Of a stretch of 64,000 nucleotides of DNA, positions 41,639 to 49,136 are shown one piece after another (positions within the stretch are counted from its first letter, which is position 1; every line of letters starts with the position of its first letter). The notes under the pieces are model-generated. The model saw nothing but the letters and a program-made list of their open reading frames with translations, had not been told where the DNA came from and did not search any database. This DNA is from a virus: positions 1-64,000 of the IMG/VR virus record IMGVR_UViG_3300018481_000018, one strand, 5' to 3'. The position numbers were made by a program, and so were the translations under genes.

Positions 41639-41811
41639 TCAGCCGATACCACTTGCTCTGTACGGGTTGCTGGCACTGGAACTCGCACAGGCAGTCATCT
41701 GATGGGCGATGTGCGAACTGCTCGGCCGCACCCGAGTCCCTCTTGATGTTCAACCCCAGGGAGCGGCGCGCCTTGGAGTGCTCCATCGCTTTCGAGAGCG
41801 CCCACGCCTAA
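41635..41811 (+). CDS. Zinc-ribbon small protein (58 aa)
   Basis: The GTG start lies in a GTGA overlap. CTGC near residue 9 and CANC near 26 form a zinc ribbon, followed by a helix with NPRERRALECSIAFESAHA. It is co-translated with the preceding gene. Function unknown. Confidence 0.55.
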   Translation: MISRYHLLCTGCWHWNSHRQSSDGRCANCSAAPESLLMFNPRERRALECSIAFESAHA

Positions 41812-42137
41812 GTAGACGTGCGTCTGTACTACCGGGGTTGATGCGTCCCCGTTACCCGCACATCGCCGGAGTAGTTGGCCGGTCCAACCCAGGTCAGAGC
41901 TGGTTGTACCTCTATGCCGGTTGAGGCCCGGCTTCGTGAATGGCGTATCAAGATACGCACGCACTCAGCGGCAAGATGGCGGTCCACCTAAGCAGTGGGC
42001 GAGGGGCGACGGTGCAGAACCGCCCCGCCGGCGAGGCGATGCGGCGGAGCCGCTCTGGCTCTTCGGGTAGCGCTCAAGACGCTGATGTGCGGCGTGTCCT
42101 ACCCGAACAAACGGGCATCTGGATCCAGGATGAGCAG
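41812..42137 (+). other. Interval with little clear coding content
   Basis: It holds a degenerate repeat element (GTAGACGTGCG then TCTG, from about 41812), one possible 27-residue ORF at 41841, a perfect inverted repeat GCGTATC-AA-GATACGC at 41943-41958, and a GC-rich, hairpin-forming stretch to about 42070. The frame of the gene at 42138 stays open back to ATG 41940, but the upstream codons look less protein-like and there is no ribosome site. Confidence 0.4.
41841..41924 (+). CDS. Possible microprotein (27 aa)
   Basis: ATG follows CCGGGG by 3 bases. The frame encodes 27 residues ending WLYLYAG, just after the repeat element at 41812. It is short and unrecognised; support is only the start-associated element and a plausible ribosome site. 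Confidence 0.25.
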   Translation: MRPRYPHIAGVVGRSNPGQSWLYLYAG

Positions 42138-42332
42138 ATGCACACGTACATCGAGTACGAGTCCGAGCACCTGGTGGCGATCATCGGGCCCTTCGGTTCG
42201 AGATGGATGGCCGATGACTGGGCTCGCAAGATCACCGACAACGACAGCGCTTCCTGGAGTGGGATCACCGTGATGAGTCCTGAGGAAGCGGTAGAGGCCC
42301 TGAGGCTGAGTAAGACGGGATCGCTCTCATGA
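42138..42332 (+). CDS. Hypothetical small protein (64 aa)
   Basis: The product begins MHTYIEYESEHLVAIIGPFG and ends EAVEALRLSKTGSLS, a plausible alpha/beta domain. AGGA lies about 8 bases before the ATG. The frame is open upstream to ATG 41940 (130 residues), and the preceding residues GIWIQDEQ could belong to the protein, so the start is uncertain. No family recognised. Confidence 0.45.
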   Translation: MHTYIEYESEHLVAIIGPFGSRWMADDWARKITDNDSASWSGITVMSPEEAVEALRLSKTGSLS

Positions 42333-42439
42333 CTCGTCGGCCCTCATCCACTCGTCCTCCCAGGACCGGGCTTCGCCCTCTCGCTTCGCTCGCCCTGGTG
42401 CGGGCGGCGGCTGAGACCTCCTCGCGGGGATGGTGAGAG

Positions 42440-42589
42440 ATGTACGAAGTAGTGCTGAGGCTCGACGCGCCGACTGCTCACTACGACGTGGGTCAGGTGG
42501 CGGCAGCCGTTGGCCTGGCCATGAGCGACTACGAGGGCACCAAGGATCTGGAGCTTCACGAGATTCGGGTCGAGAGGGAAGACGCGTGA
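42440..42589 (+). CDS. Small acidic protein (49 aa)
   Basis: GGTGAGAG precedes the ATG. The product MYEVVLRLDAPTAHYDVGQV continues with an amphipathic helix and ends IRVEREDA; a small ferredoxin-like beta-alpha-beta unit is possible. The stop precedes the secreted-protein gene. Function unknown. Confidence 0.55.
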   Translation: MYEVVLRLDAPTAHYDVGQVAAAVGLAMSDYEGTKDLELHEIRVEREDA

Positions 42590-42621
42590 CCATCGGGCAA
42601 CCAAACAACCTGAGGAGAATG

Positions 42622-42957
42622 ATGAGCAAGATCCTGGCCCTTCTAGGGGCCCTTGTAGCTGCGACGGTGCTCGTGGTCACGTTCCTGACCCCCGCTGCCG
42701 CGACGGTGCAGACCATCGTGGTTGAGGTTCCCACCACTCGTCAGGCGGGGGCGCAGACCTTGCAGTTCGGGTGCGGTAACGGCGCTAAGCCGGTCGCGGC
42801 CGGATACGCGCTGAATGCGACGGCGGGACTGGCATCGGTACGCGTGATCGAGTCGAGGGTCGCCCTGGACAACGACTATGTGTGGAACTTCAAGGTGCTG
42901 CCCGGTAGCGCGAAGAACCTGACCGTCTCGGTCTCGCTCACCTGTGTCCGGCAGTAA
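42622..42957 (+). CDS. Predicted secreted protein (111 aa)
   Basis: A classical signal peptide is visible: basic MSK, hydrophobic ILALLGALVAATVLVVTFL, then TPAAA as a likely cleavage site near residue 27. The mature part of about 84 residues is beta-type, with a pair of Cys (FGCGNG and LTCVRQ) that could form a disulphide outside the cell. GAGGAG lies 5 bases before the ATG at 42622; an ATG 3 bases earlier and an upstream GTG at 42586 are alternatives. Secreted phage proteins outside the lysis genes often alter the lysogen or exclude other phages, but function here is unknown. Confidence 0.65.
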   Translation: MSKILALLGALVAATVLVVTFLTPAAATVQTIVVEVPTTRQAGAQTLQFGCGNGAKPVAAGYALNATAGLASVRVIESRVALDNDYVWNFKVLPGSAKNLTVSVSLTCVRQ

Positions 42958-42960
42958 TCC

Positions 42961-43449
42961 ATGACTTCAGACGAGCATCAGAACATCGCGATTCCGGTCG
43001 GCGAGTTCGAGGGTGAGTTCATCCGCAACTTCGAGGGCAGGCTGCCGGCGCTGACGCTGGACATGCCCGAGGGGTACCGACGAGGCACGCATCTGAAGCT
43101 CGAGGTTGAGGTGCGGATCCGCAACGTCGACTTCATTGAGGGCAAGAGCCGCAATGGTGAGCCCGGAGATCTGTCTCGGAACCACGTCTTCGCCCTAGAG
43201 GAGATTCGGCTGGTCGACGCGTGGGATCCGGCCAACCGGCCGAGCAACGTCAGTGGCAACCTGGCGGCCGACAGCTGGGAGGAGACGTTTCTCGACTTCG
43301 TGCACGGCGATACTGACGAGCTCGACTTCGACGGAGAGCTGGTGCCTCAGCGGGTCCAAGACATGCTCAAGGCGTACTGGGACGCGTTCGGCGGCGTTTC
43401 GACACCTGTCGGAATGCCAGCGCCAGCCGATGATGATGTGGAGTTCTGA
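42961..43449 (+). CDS. Conserved-looking phage protein, SSB-like acidic C-terminus (162 aa)
   Basis: The product is beta-rich in its first half (GTHLKLEVEVRIRNVDFIEG, HVFALEEIRLVDAWD), possibly an OB-type fold, and helical later. It ends in DDDVEF, strikingly like an SSB tip. There is no strong ribosome site; the ATG lies 3 bases after the previous stop and within 5 bases of a repeat element (42966). It may be a DNA-metabolism protein that uses the same partner-recruiting peptide as SSB; this is inference. Confidence 0.6.
   Translation: MTSDEHQNIAIPVGEFEGEFIRNFEGRLPALTLDMPEGYRRGTHLKLEVEVRIRNVDFIEGKSRNGEPGDLSRNHVFALEEIRLVDAWDPANRPSNVSGNLAADSWEETFLDFVHGDTDELDFDGELVPQRVQDMLKAYWDAFGGVSTPVGMPAPADDDVEF
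42966..42985 (+). promoter_or_regulatory. Start-associated element overlapping a start codon region
   Basis: TTCAGACGAGCA then TCAGAACA, beginning 5 bases after the start of the ATG at 42961. Close in sequence to the copy at 44243. Confidence 0.4.
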
Positions 43450-43655
43450 TGCGTCGGTTCGAACTTCAGCGGGACGAGGACGTCAGCGGCGTCTCAGGCA
43501 CGGGGGTCGTAGCCGAGGGCCTCGAGTTCACTGACGGGCGTGTGGTGTTGCGATGGCTCAGTGAGCATCGCTCGACGGTTATCTGGGACTCGATCGAATC
43601 GGTGGAGGTCATCCACGGTCACGATGGCCGCACGAAGATCAGATGGGTCGACTGA
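43449..43655 (+). CDS. Small conserved protein (68 aa)
   Basis: MRRFELQRDEDVSGVSGTGVV, then RVVLRWLSEHRSTVIWDSIE and VIHGHDGRTKIRWVD: a small beta-barrel-like protein of a type seen repeatedly in actinobacterial genomes and phages, with no established function that I can name. It overlaps both neighbours by one base (TGATG), so it is tightly coupled. Confidence 0.65.
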   Translation: MRRFELQRDEDVSGVSGTGVVAEGLEFTDGRVVLRWLSEHRSTVIWDSIESVEVIHGHDGRTKIRWVD

Positions 43656-43918
43656 TGGGCCTCAAGCACGGATCCCGGAAGGCGCGCTCACAGTCTCCCA
43701 AGAGGGTTCGTCGGCGGGACCTGAAGAAGCCCACAGGCCAGGGCTACGACCCGCGCGTCCTGCTGATCCAGTGCCCAGTGTGTGAGCGGGGCGTGGGTCA
43801 GCATTGCGTCAGCACCGGCAGCAATGGATCCTGGAGCGACTACAGTTACAGCGCGCCCGGGAGAGAGTTGGAGAATCCTCACCCCGATCGCGTGGCGCTG
43901 GCTCGAGGGCCCCGGTGA
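43655..43918 (+). CDS. Basic zinc-finger protein (87 aa)
   Basis: The basic N-terminus (KHGSRKARSQSPKRVRRRDLKK) could bind nucleic acid. CPVCERGVGQHC supplies three zinc ligands of a small knuckle, with a downstream HPDR. It is coupled to the preceding gene (TGATG) and overlaps the HNH gene (GTGA). Its role next to an endonuclease is unknown. Confidence 0.6.
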   Translation: MGLKHGSRKARSQSPKRVRRRDLKKPTGQGYDPRVLLIQCPVCERGVGQHCVSTGSNGSWSDYSYSAPGRELENPHPDRVALARGPR

Positions 43919-44241
43919 GCAGGTACACGGGACTTCCCGAGGCCCTGCGCCAGGAGGTTCTGACGCGTGACAGTTTCCGCTGCCGCTGGTGCGGGGCGAC
44001 GAATCAGGGCGGGGATCTCCATCACATCGAGTACCGGCGTGGGTACTCCTATGACCGGCTCGACAACTTGATCACGCTCTGCCGGCTGCATCATGGGTTC
44101 GTGCACGGGACTCCGCTGAAGAACGGTGACCGGATCACGAAGGCTCAGGCCCAGGAGGTTCTGCGCTGGCTCGTCGAACATCCGGGCACCACGGGCAGCT
44201 CGAGGTGGCGAGCTGTGAAGCGTCGGATCGCCATGTCATGA
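43915..44241 (+). CDS. HNH endonuclease (108 aa)
   Basis: The product has RDSFRCRWCG (Cys23, Cys26), DLHHIEYRRG (His36/His37), DNLITLC (Asn51, Cys56) and RLHHGFVH, the complete HNH signature with its structural CxxC...C.. zinc site. The GTG start overlaps the previous stop. It could be a free-standing homing-type nuclease or a packaging helper; HNH packaging partners normally sit beside terminase genes, which are not here. Confidence 0.85.
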   Translation: MSRYTGLPEALRQEVLTRDSFRCRWCGATNQGGDLHHIEYRRGYSYDRLDNLITLCRLHHGFVHGTPLKNGDRITKAQAQEVLRWLVEHPGTTGSSRWRAVKRRIAMS

Positions 44242-44474
44242 AAACAGACGAGCGTTCAGAATGTATCGTGCGCGTTGTGAAGTGCCCCACATGGTGCGAT
44301 GAGCGGTGTCCAGCTGTGTGCCATGAGGTTCATGTGCATGCGAACCGACGGCACGAGCCAGAAGACTGTCCCGGCGTGAAGGATCGGCTTCAGGCGGCCT
44401 GCGTCGAGTGTGGGAACGACGACCCGACCGAGGGGTACAAGTACTGCTCGGACTGCCTCGAGGCGCTGTTCTAG
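44238..44474 (+). CDS. Cys/His-rich zinc protein (78 aa)
   Basis: ATG in an ATGA overlap. Cys residues in CPTWCDERCPAVC, EDCPG, CVEC and YCSDC, with several His, give at least eight ligands, suggesting two zinc sites. A repeat element (44243) lies across the first codons, so a GTG start at about 44277 is an alternative. Function unknown. Confidence 0.55.
   Translation: MKTDERSECIVRVVKCPTWCDERCPAVCHEVHVHANRRHEPEDCPGVKDRLQAACVECGNDDPTEGYKYCSDCLEALF
44243..44262 (+). promoter_or_regulatory. Start-associated element across the first codons of gene at 44238
   Basis: AACAGACGAGCG then TTCAGAAT; its reverse complement reads ATTCTGAACGCTCGTCTGTT, matching the orientation of the copies at 8038 and 32973. 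Confidence 0.45.
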
Positions 44475-44477
44475 CCC

Positions 44478-44618
44478 ATGTTCAGGCGCTTGGTCGACTG
44501 GCTCATGCCGTGGTTCGTTCGAGGTGGCTGCGGCGACTACCAGGCGTGCTGCCCGGACTGCGAGCAGGAGTGGGGTCGACCGCAATCTGAACGGCCGTCT
44601 GGACGATCAACCACCTGA
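44478..44618 (+). CDS. Zinc-ribbon small protein (46 aa)
   Basis: The product begins MFRRLVDWLMPWFVRGGCG, an amphipathic or membrane-associating helix, and has CCPDCEQEWG as a ribbon half. Its last codons contain the repeat element at 44586, so the 3' part may be shaped by regulation of the next gene. It starts 3 bases after the previous stop. Function unknown. Confidence 0.45.
   Translation: MFRRLVDWLMPWFVRGGCGDYQACCPDCEQEWGRPQSERPSGRSTT
44586..44605 (+). promoter_or_regulatory. Start-associated element before the second fibre operon
   Basis: TCTGAACGGCCG then TCTGGACG, the best match to the consensus, ending 28 bases before the ATG at 44634. It probably controls the 44.6-53.8 kb fibre genes. 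Confidence 0.6.
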
Positions 44619-44633
44619 GCAGAGGAGGTGGCG

Positions 44634-45068
44634 ATGGCGGCGGCGGTACGGAACCTGGTGATCGAGCAGGGCACGACGTTCACGCTCGGATTCAACTGGC
44701 ACCTGGAGGGGCCGGATGACGTGGACGGGAACCCTACGGTAGGCGACCCCTACGACCTCACGGACTGCTTCGCGCGCATGCAGATCCGTCGCAAGCAGGG
44801 CGATCCGGTGCTGGTGCAGGCCACGTCGGCCGAGCCCGAGGACGCTGAGGCGATCGAGGAGGGTGCGGGGCGGATCGTCCTGGGTGGTGTGACTGGGCGG
44901 ATCGACATCACGCTCACCGACGAGGACACCGACCAGATCGCGCGCCCGTGTGTGTATGACCTGGAGATCGTCTGGCCGATTCAGCCAGGAGAGCTCCGTC
45001 CGCACGTCGACAGGCTTCTTCAGGGGTCGATCACCCCGAACATCAACATCACCCAGGAGAGCGAGTAA
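44634..45068 (+). CDS. Minor tail / fibre adaptor protein (144 aa)
   Basis: AGAGGAGG precedes the ATG. VRNLVIEQGTTFTLGFNW, then YDLTDCFARMQIRRKQGDPV, TGRIDITLTDEDTDQI and YDLEIVWP form a pattern common in phage baseplate/fibre genes, an upper-baseplate-like beta domain. It is first in the second fibre operon, overlapping the next gene by one base. Likely connects fibres to the baseplate. Confidence 0.6.
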   Translation: MAAAVRNLVIEQGTTFTLGFNWHLEGPDDVDGNPTVGDPYDLTDCFARMQIRRKQGDPVLVQATSAEPEDAEAIEEGAGRIVLGGVTGRIDITLTDEDTDQIARPCVYDLEIVWPIQPGELRPHVDRLLQGSITPNINITQESE

Positions 45069-45526
45069 TGGGTGCTGAGGGAATCGTCGTCTTCGACGAG
45101 CCGGGCGGGCTCAGCGTCCTCGAGGTGGATGAGGAGGGCGATGGCAACTTCCTCGTCATTGACTCTCCCGAGGAACAGACGCGCGTTACTTTGGCCGGCG
45201 AGCCTGAGCAGGATCTGCTGGTCGTCACTCCGGGCGGGCCTCCGGGCCCCAAGGGAGAAGATGGAGACCCCGGACCGGAGGGGGATCCAGGGCCTCCGGG
45301 TACGCCAGGTGCGGATGGAGCCGGGTCCTACTACGAGGAGTTCGGTTACGCCTCCCCTTCAACGCTATGGACGATCGTCCATAACCGCGAGTCGTTTGGT
45401 CTCAACGTCGAAACGGTCGATACCAACGGTGACCTGATCGAAGGCGTCGTCGACTTCGTGGACATCAACACGATCGAGGTTCACTGGTACTACCCGACAG
45501 CGGGCACCGCCCGCGTGTTCCGCTAG
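45068..45526 (+). CDS. Fibre protein with collagen-like Gly-X-Y repeat (152 aa)
   Basis: Residues about 56-86 are a collagen-type run (GGPPGPKGEDGDPGPEGD and onward, about ten triplets), which forms a triple helix in phage fibres. The C-terminal 60 residues (WTIVHNRESFGLNVETVD to YPTAGTARVF) form a beta head domain. The protein is probably trimeric. It is coupled to the preceding gene. Confidence 0.75.
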   Translation: MGAEGIVVFDEPGGLSVLEVDEEGDGNFLVIDSPEEQTRVTLAGEPEQDLLVVTPGGPPGPKGEDGDPGPEGDPGPPGTPGADGAGSYYEEFGYASPSTLWTIVHNRESFGLNVETVDTNGDLIEGVVDFVDINTIEVHWYYPTAGTARVFR

Positions 45527-45539
45527 AAGGAGAGAGAGC

Positions 45540-47195
45540 ATGCCGGCAAAGTTGTGGGGCGGTCAGCAGAACGCCAACAAGATCCCGATTCTCGGCCTGG
45601 TCCCCGAATCCGCCTCGTCCGAGCCTTCCGCCCCGGTCAATGGTCAGCTCTGGTTCGACACCAGCGGCTCGCCGGCGCGCCTGAAGGTGCGTGAGAACGG
45701 CGCGTGGGTGCTCGCTTCGCAGGCTGGCGTGGTCCTGGCGGCTGACTCTGCTGGTGGTGACCTGACCGGCACGTTCTCCAACCTCCAGATCGCGGCCAAC
45801 GCGGTTGGCACGACGGAGATCGCGAACGACGCGGTTACCCTCGCCAAGCTCGCCAACATCGCCACCGACAGCCTGATTGGCCGGGACACCACGGCCGCTG
45901 GCGACCCGGAGGTCATCTCGGTCGGCGGTGGTATCGAGTTCACCGGTTCCGGGGGGATTCAGACGAGTGCCCATACTGGCGACGTCACCAAGACGGCCGG
46001 TGGCACGGCGACTACCATCGCGAGCAACGCGGTTACCCTGGCGAAGCTGGCCGACATGGCCACCGACAGTCTGCTTGGTCGCGACACGGCCAGCACTGGC
46101 GATCCCGAGGTCATCGGGGTCGGTGGCGGCATCGAGTTCACCGGCGCTGGTGCCATCCGGACCACGGCCTTCACTGGCGACGTCACCAAGACGGCTGGCG
46201 GCACGGCGCTGACGATTGCCAACAACGCAGTCACGGTCGCCAAGCTGGCCACGGCGGTCACGCTGGCCTCTGTCGCGGCCGCCAATGCTTCGGCGGGCGA
46301 CATCTCCGCGTCCAGCCAGAAGATCACCAACCTGGCCCCCTCGGCGGCGGGCACCGATGCCGTCAACCGCAACGAGCTCGACGCAGCGCGCCAGGGATTC
46401 GCTGGCGCGAAGGACCCGGTTCGGGTTCGCGTGGGGACCAACGTCACGGTGGCCAGCCCAGGAGCCACGCTCGACGGTGTTTCCATGTCGGCCGGCGACC
46501 GGGTGTTGCTGAGTGCGCAGACCACCACCACTCAGGCCGGTATCTACGTCTGGAACGGCGCGGCGGTCCCGATGACCCGCGCCCTGGACGCCGATGCCGC
46601 AGGAGAGGTCAAGGACGGCACGACTGTTGCCGTCTCGGAGGGCACGACGGGTGGGAGCATCTTCATCCAGACTGCCACTCCGTCTGGCGCGCCGGGTTCG
46701 TGGTCTGAGGCGTGGATTCAGTTCAACACCGGGGGCACGACCTACACCGCCGGCGCTGGTTTGGTCGGTACCACCACGTTCGACGTGGTGGGCACTGCGA
46801 ACCGGATCTCGGTGGCGGCCGACTCCATCGACATCTCCGCGAGCTATGTCGGCCAGGCGTCTATCACCACGCTCGGCACGATTGCGACGGGCGTCTGGAA
46901 TGGTACGGACATCGCGGTTGCGGACGGCGGCACCGGCTCGTCCACGGCGGCCGGCGCGCGGACTAACCTCGGGGCTACCGGCAAGTACGCCGTGACCCTG
47001 GGCGCGCTGACCGCAGGAGCGGAGGCCACGATCACGCACAACCTGAACAGCACCGATGTGGTCGCTTCCTTCAAGACGGTCTCCGACAACTACGACATCC
47101 TGATGAACTGGCGCACCATCGACGCCAACTCGATCGGCGTCACGGCGGATGTCGCCTTCTCGGCCTCGGCGGTTCGCGCTGTGGTCATCGGCTGA
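45540..47195 (+). CDS. Large tail fibre protein with tandem 66-residue repeats (551 aa)
   Basis: The N-terminus begins GQQNANKIPILGLVPESASSEPSAPVNGQLWFDT, typical of fibre proteins. Two full 66-residue repeats and part of a third follow (each with VTLAKLA, LIGRDT, VGGGIEFTG and GDVTKTAGGTA). A central domain with KDPVRVRVGTNVTVASPGATLDG and a C-terminal domain ending ATITHNLNSTDVVASF resemble trimeric fibre heads. The repeat unit is 198 bases, so unequal recombination could vary shaft length. Confidence 0.75.
   Translation: MPAKLWGGQQNANKIPILGLVPESASSEPSAPVNGQLWFDTSGSPARLKVRENGAWVLASQAGVVLAADSAGGDLTGTFSNLQIAANAVGTTEIANDAVTLAKLANIATDSLIGRDTTAAGDPEVISVGGGIEFTGSGGIQTSAHTGDVTKTAGGTATTIASNAVTLAKLADMATDSLLGRDTASTGDPEVIGVGGGIEFTGAGAIRTTAFTGDVTKTAGGTALTIANNAVTVAKLATAVTLASVAAANASAGDISASSQKITNLAPSAAGTDAVNRNELDAARQGFAGAKDPVRVRVGTNVTVASPGATLDGVSMSAGDRVLLSAQTTTTQAGIYVWNGAAVPMTRALDADAAGEVKDGTTVAVSEGTTGGSIFIQTATPSGAPGSWSEAWIQFNTGGTTYTAGAGLVGTTTFDVVGTANRISVAADSIDISASYVGQASITTLGTIATGVWNGTDIAVADGGTGSSTAAGARTNLGATGKYAVTLGALTAGAEATITHNLNSTDVVASFKTVSDNYDILMNWRTIDANSIGVTADVAFSASAVRAVVIG
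45831..46250 (+). repeat. 198-base tandem coding repeats in the fibre gene
   Basis: Copies begin at 45831 and 46029, with a partial third at 46227, each opening GCGGTTACC or GCAGTCACG. The spacing is exactly 198 bases. Copies differ mainly at third positions, so the duplication is not recent but the protein repeat is conserved. Confidence 0.8.
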
Positions 47196-47213
47196 TCGGT
47201 GGTACAAACGACC

Positions 47214-47227
47214 ATCCGAATCCGAAC
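47214..47227 (+). promoter_or_regulatory. ATCCGAA-TCCGAAC motif before the second fibre gene
   Basis: Two overlapping half-sites (ATCCGAA then TCCGAAC) with a 7-base step, 13 bases before the start of the gene at 47241. Confidence 0.4.
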
Positions 47228-47240
47228 AAAGGGGTGATCC

Positions 47241-49136
47241 GTGCCGAAGCCGAGTGGGGTGATCCCCCAGATCCTGGCTCTGGCGAGCACGCCTTCCGGC
47301 AACCCGCCAGCAGGCGCGTTGTTCCTGTACTTCAAGAGTGATGGCCTGCTCTACAGCAAGAACTCCTCGGGCGTCGAGGCGGCCGTTGACCAGGGCGGTG
47401 GTGGTGGTGCTGCGGTGCAGACCAGCGCGCCGTCCTCACCTCCCACAGGATCGCTCTGGCTGGACACTGATGAGGAGCCGGCCGCCGTCACCAACCTGGT
47501 GACGACCGACACGACCCAGACGATTACCGGGCAGAAGACGTTCGGCGATGGGTTCGGCGTCACCAACGCCGACTTCGGCGTCTACCTCGGGTCTGGTGGT
47601 GAGGGCGAAGGGTTCTTCGTCTACGCCCAGGATGCGTCTGTCGGCAACCCCGCCAGGACCGCCACTCTTACGTTGCAGAGCTCTCGGTGGAGCGGGTCTT
47701 TCGTGGAGCCGGTTCCCGTTCAGATCTACCCAGATCCCGCTACGGGCGTGTTTACAATCTCCGCTCCAGGCGTCGCGGGCTACACCTTCAATTCCATCGG
47801 GCTGACGGGCGCGACCCAAGCCAGCCGCTACGTTGGTGCAACCACCAGCGGCGCGCCCGGGTCGGGCACTTTCGCGACGGGCGATTTCGTCATTGCCCGC
47901 AACGGCAAGCTCTGGATCTGCACTTCAGGCGGTAGCCCAGGAACCTGGGCCGACCCCACGGTGCATAACCACGATGCGACCTACCAGCCTCTCGATGGCG
48001 ACCTGACGTCCATCGCTGCCCTGACTACCACGTCGTACGGGCGCACCTTCTTGACACTGGCCGACCAGGCCGCGCTCATGGCGCTCGTGCAGGCTTCCTC
48101 GGAGACCGCTCAGGGCAAGATCGAGCTCGCTACGCAGGCCGAGACGAATACCGGCACTGATGACGCGCGGGCCATCACGCCGCTCAAGTTCCAGACTCGG
48201 CTCGCGGCGTACGCGCAGCCGCTCGACTCTGACCTGACCTCGATTGCCGCGCTGACCACTACGTCATATGGACGGGCGTTTCTATCTTTGGCGGACCAGG
48301 CGGCCTTGCTGGCGTTGCTTCCCACCAGCTTCTCGCGGACGACTCTTGCTGCGAGTGGACTGACGGGCGCGACTTCGGCCAGCCGCTATGTCGGCGCGAC
48401 AGCTAGTGGCGCACCTGGCTCGGGAACATTCGCGGTGGGCGATTTCGTAGTCGCGCAGAACGGCAAGATCTGGGTCTGCACCTCGGCGGGCTCTCCGGGC
48501 ACGTGGGCCGACGCCGCAGCGACGCCGGCCAACATGATGACCACGAACACCTCGCAGTCCATCACGGCTGGCGTGAAGACGTTCTCGGCGGGGCAGTTGC
48601 TGATGACCAGCAGTGTGGCGAGCAACGCGGAGCCGTACTCGGATGCCAATCCGCCTCAGACGCTCGTCCATACCGAGACGACCGCGCCCTCAACTCCGGC
48701 GTCTGGGTACGGGGTCACCTACGTCAAGAGCTCTGACAGCCTGCCCTACTTCAAGAACGACGGGGGCACTGAGTACCTGCTGGCGCATGCGATTGAGCCG
48801 TACACCTTCTCGGTCACCGGGGCCCTGACCACGCAAACAGGCAAGTCCAGGATCTATCTCGAGGGCAACTACATCTTCGAGACGTGTCGAGCGGCGGTGA
48901 ACACCGCTCCGACTGGCGCAACGATCCTGGTGGACGTGAACAAGAATGGGACGACCATCTATACCACCCAGTCTGCGCGGCCGACGATCGCGATCTCGGG
49001 TTTCAGCGCGACCGGCAACAGCCCGGCGGTCACCACCTTCGCCTCAGGTGATTACATCACCGTCGACGTCGACCAGATCGGGTCTACGATCGCCGGCTCG
49101 GATTTGACGGTGACCATCCGGTTGCGGAGGGTCTGA
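47241..49136 (+). CDS. Large tail fibre protein (631 aa)
   Basis: The GTG start has GGGGTGATCC upstream. The protein starts like its neighbour (PQILALASTPSGNPPAGALFLYFKSDGLLY) and contains two internal repeats: SRYVGATTSGAPGSGTFATG matched by SRYVGATASGAPGSGTFAVG about 200 residues later, and LTSIAALTTTSYGR present twice. A Gly run near residue 52 acts as linker. The C-terminal 110 residues (TFSVTGALTTQTGKSRIYL and onward) look like a receptor-binding head. No enzymatic motif. Confidence 0.7.
   Translation: MPKPSGVIPQILALASTPSGNPPAGALFLYFKSDGLLYSKNSSGVEAAVDQGGGGGAAVQTSAPSSPPTGSLWLDTDEEPAAVTNLVTTDTTQTITGQKTFGDGFGVTNADFGVYLGSGGEGEGFFVYAQDASVGNPARTATLTLQSSRWSGSFVEPVPVQIYPDPATGVFTISAPGVAGYTFNSIGLTGATQASRYVGATTSGAPGSGTFATGDFVIARNGKLWICTSGGSPGTWADPTVHNHDATYQPLDGDLTSIAALTTTSYGRTFLTLADQAALMALVQASSETAQGKIELATQAETNTGTDDARAITPLKFQTRLAAYAQPLDSDLTSIAALTTTSYGRAFLSLADQAALLALLPTSFSRTTLAASGLTGATSASRYVGATASGAPGSGTFAVGDFVVAQNGKIWVCTSAGSPGTWADAAATPANMMTTNTSQSITAGVKTFSAGQLLMTSSVASNAEPYSDANPPQTLVHTETTAPSTPASGYGVTYVKSSDSLPYFKNDGGTEYLLAHAIEPYTFSVTGALTTQTGKSRIYLEGNYIFETCRAAVNTAPTGATILVDVNKNGTTIYTTQSARPTIAISGFSATGNSPAVTTFASGDYITVDVDQIGSTIAGSDLTVTIRLRRV

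Noticed and set aside
41812-42137. Search for a tRNA or self-splicing intron in the poorly coding interval
   Set aside because: No TTCGAA-type T loop with matching stems and no recognisable catalytic intron core was found; only short hairpins are present.
42329-42436. A 35-codon frame with an ATGA overlap between the genes at 42138 and 42440
   Set aside because: The product is Arg/Pro/Ser-rich, and the DNA consists of GGGCTTCGCCC and CGCTTCGCTCG-type hairpins. It looks like a structured spacer rather than a gene.
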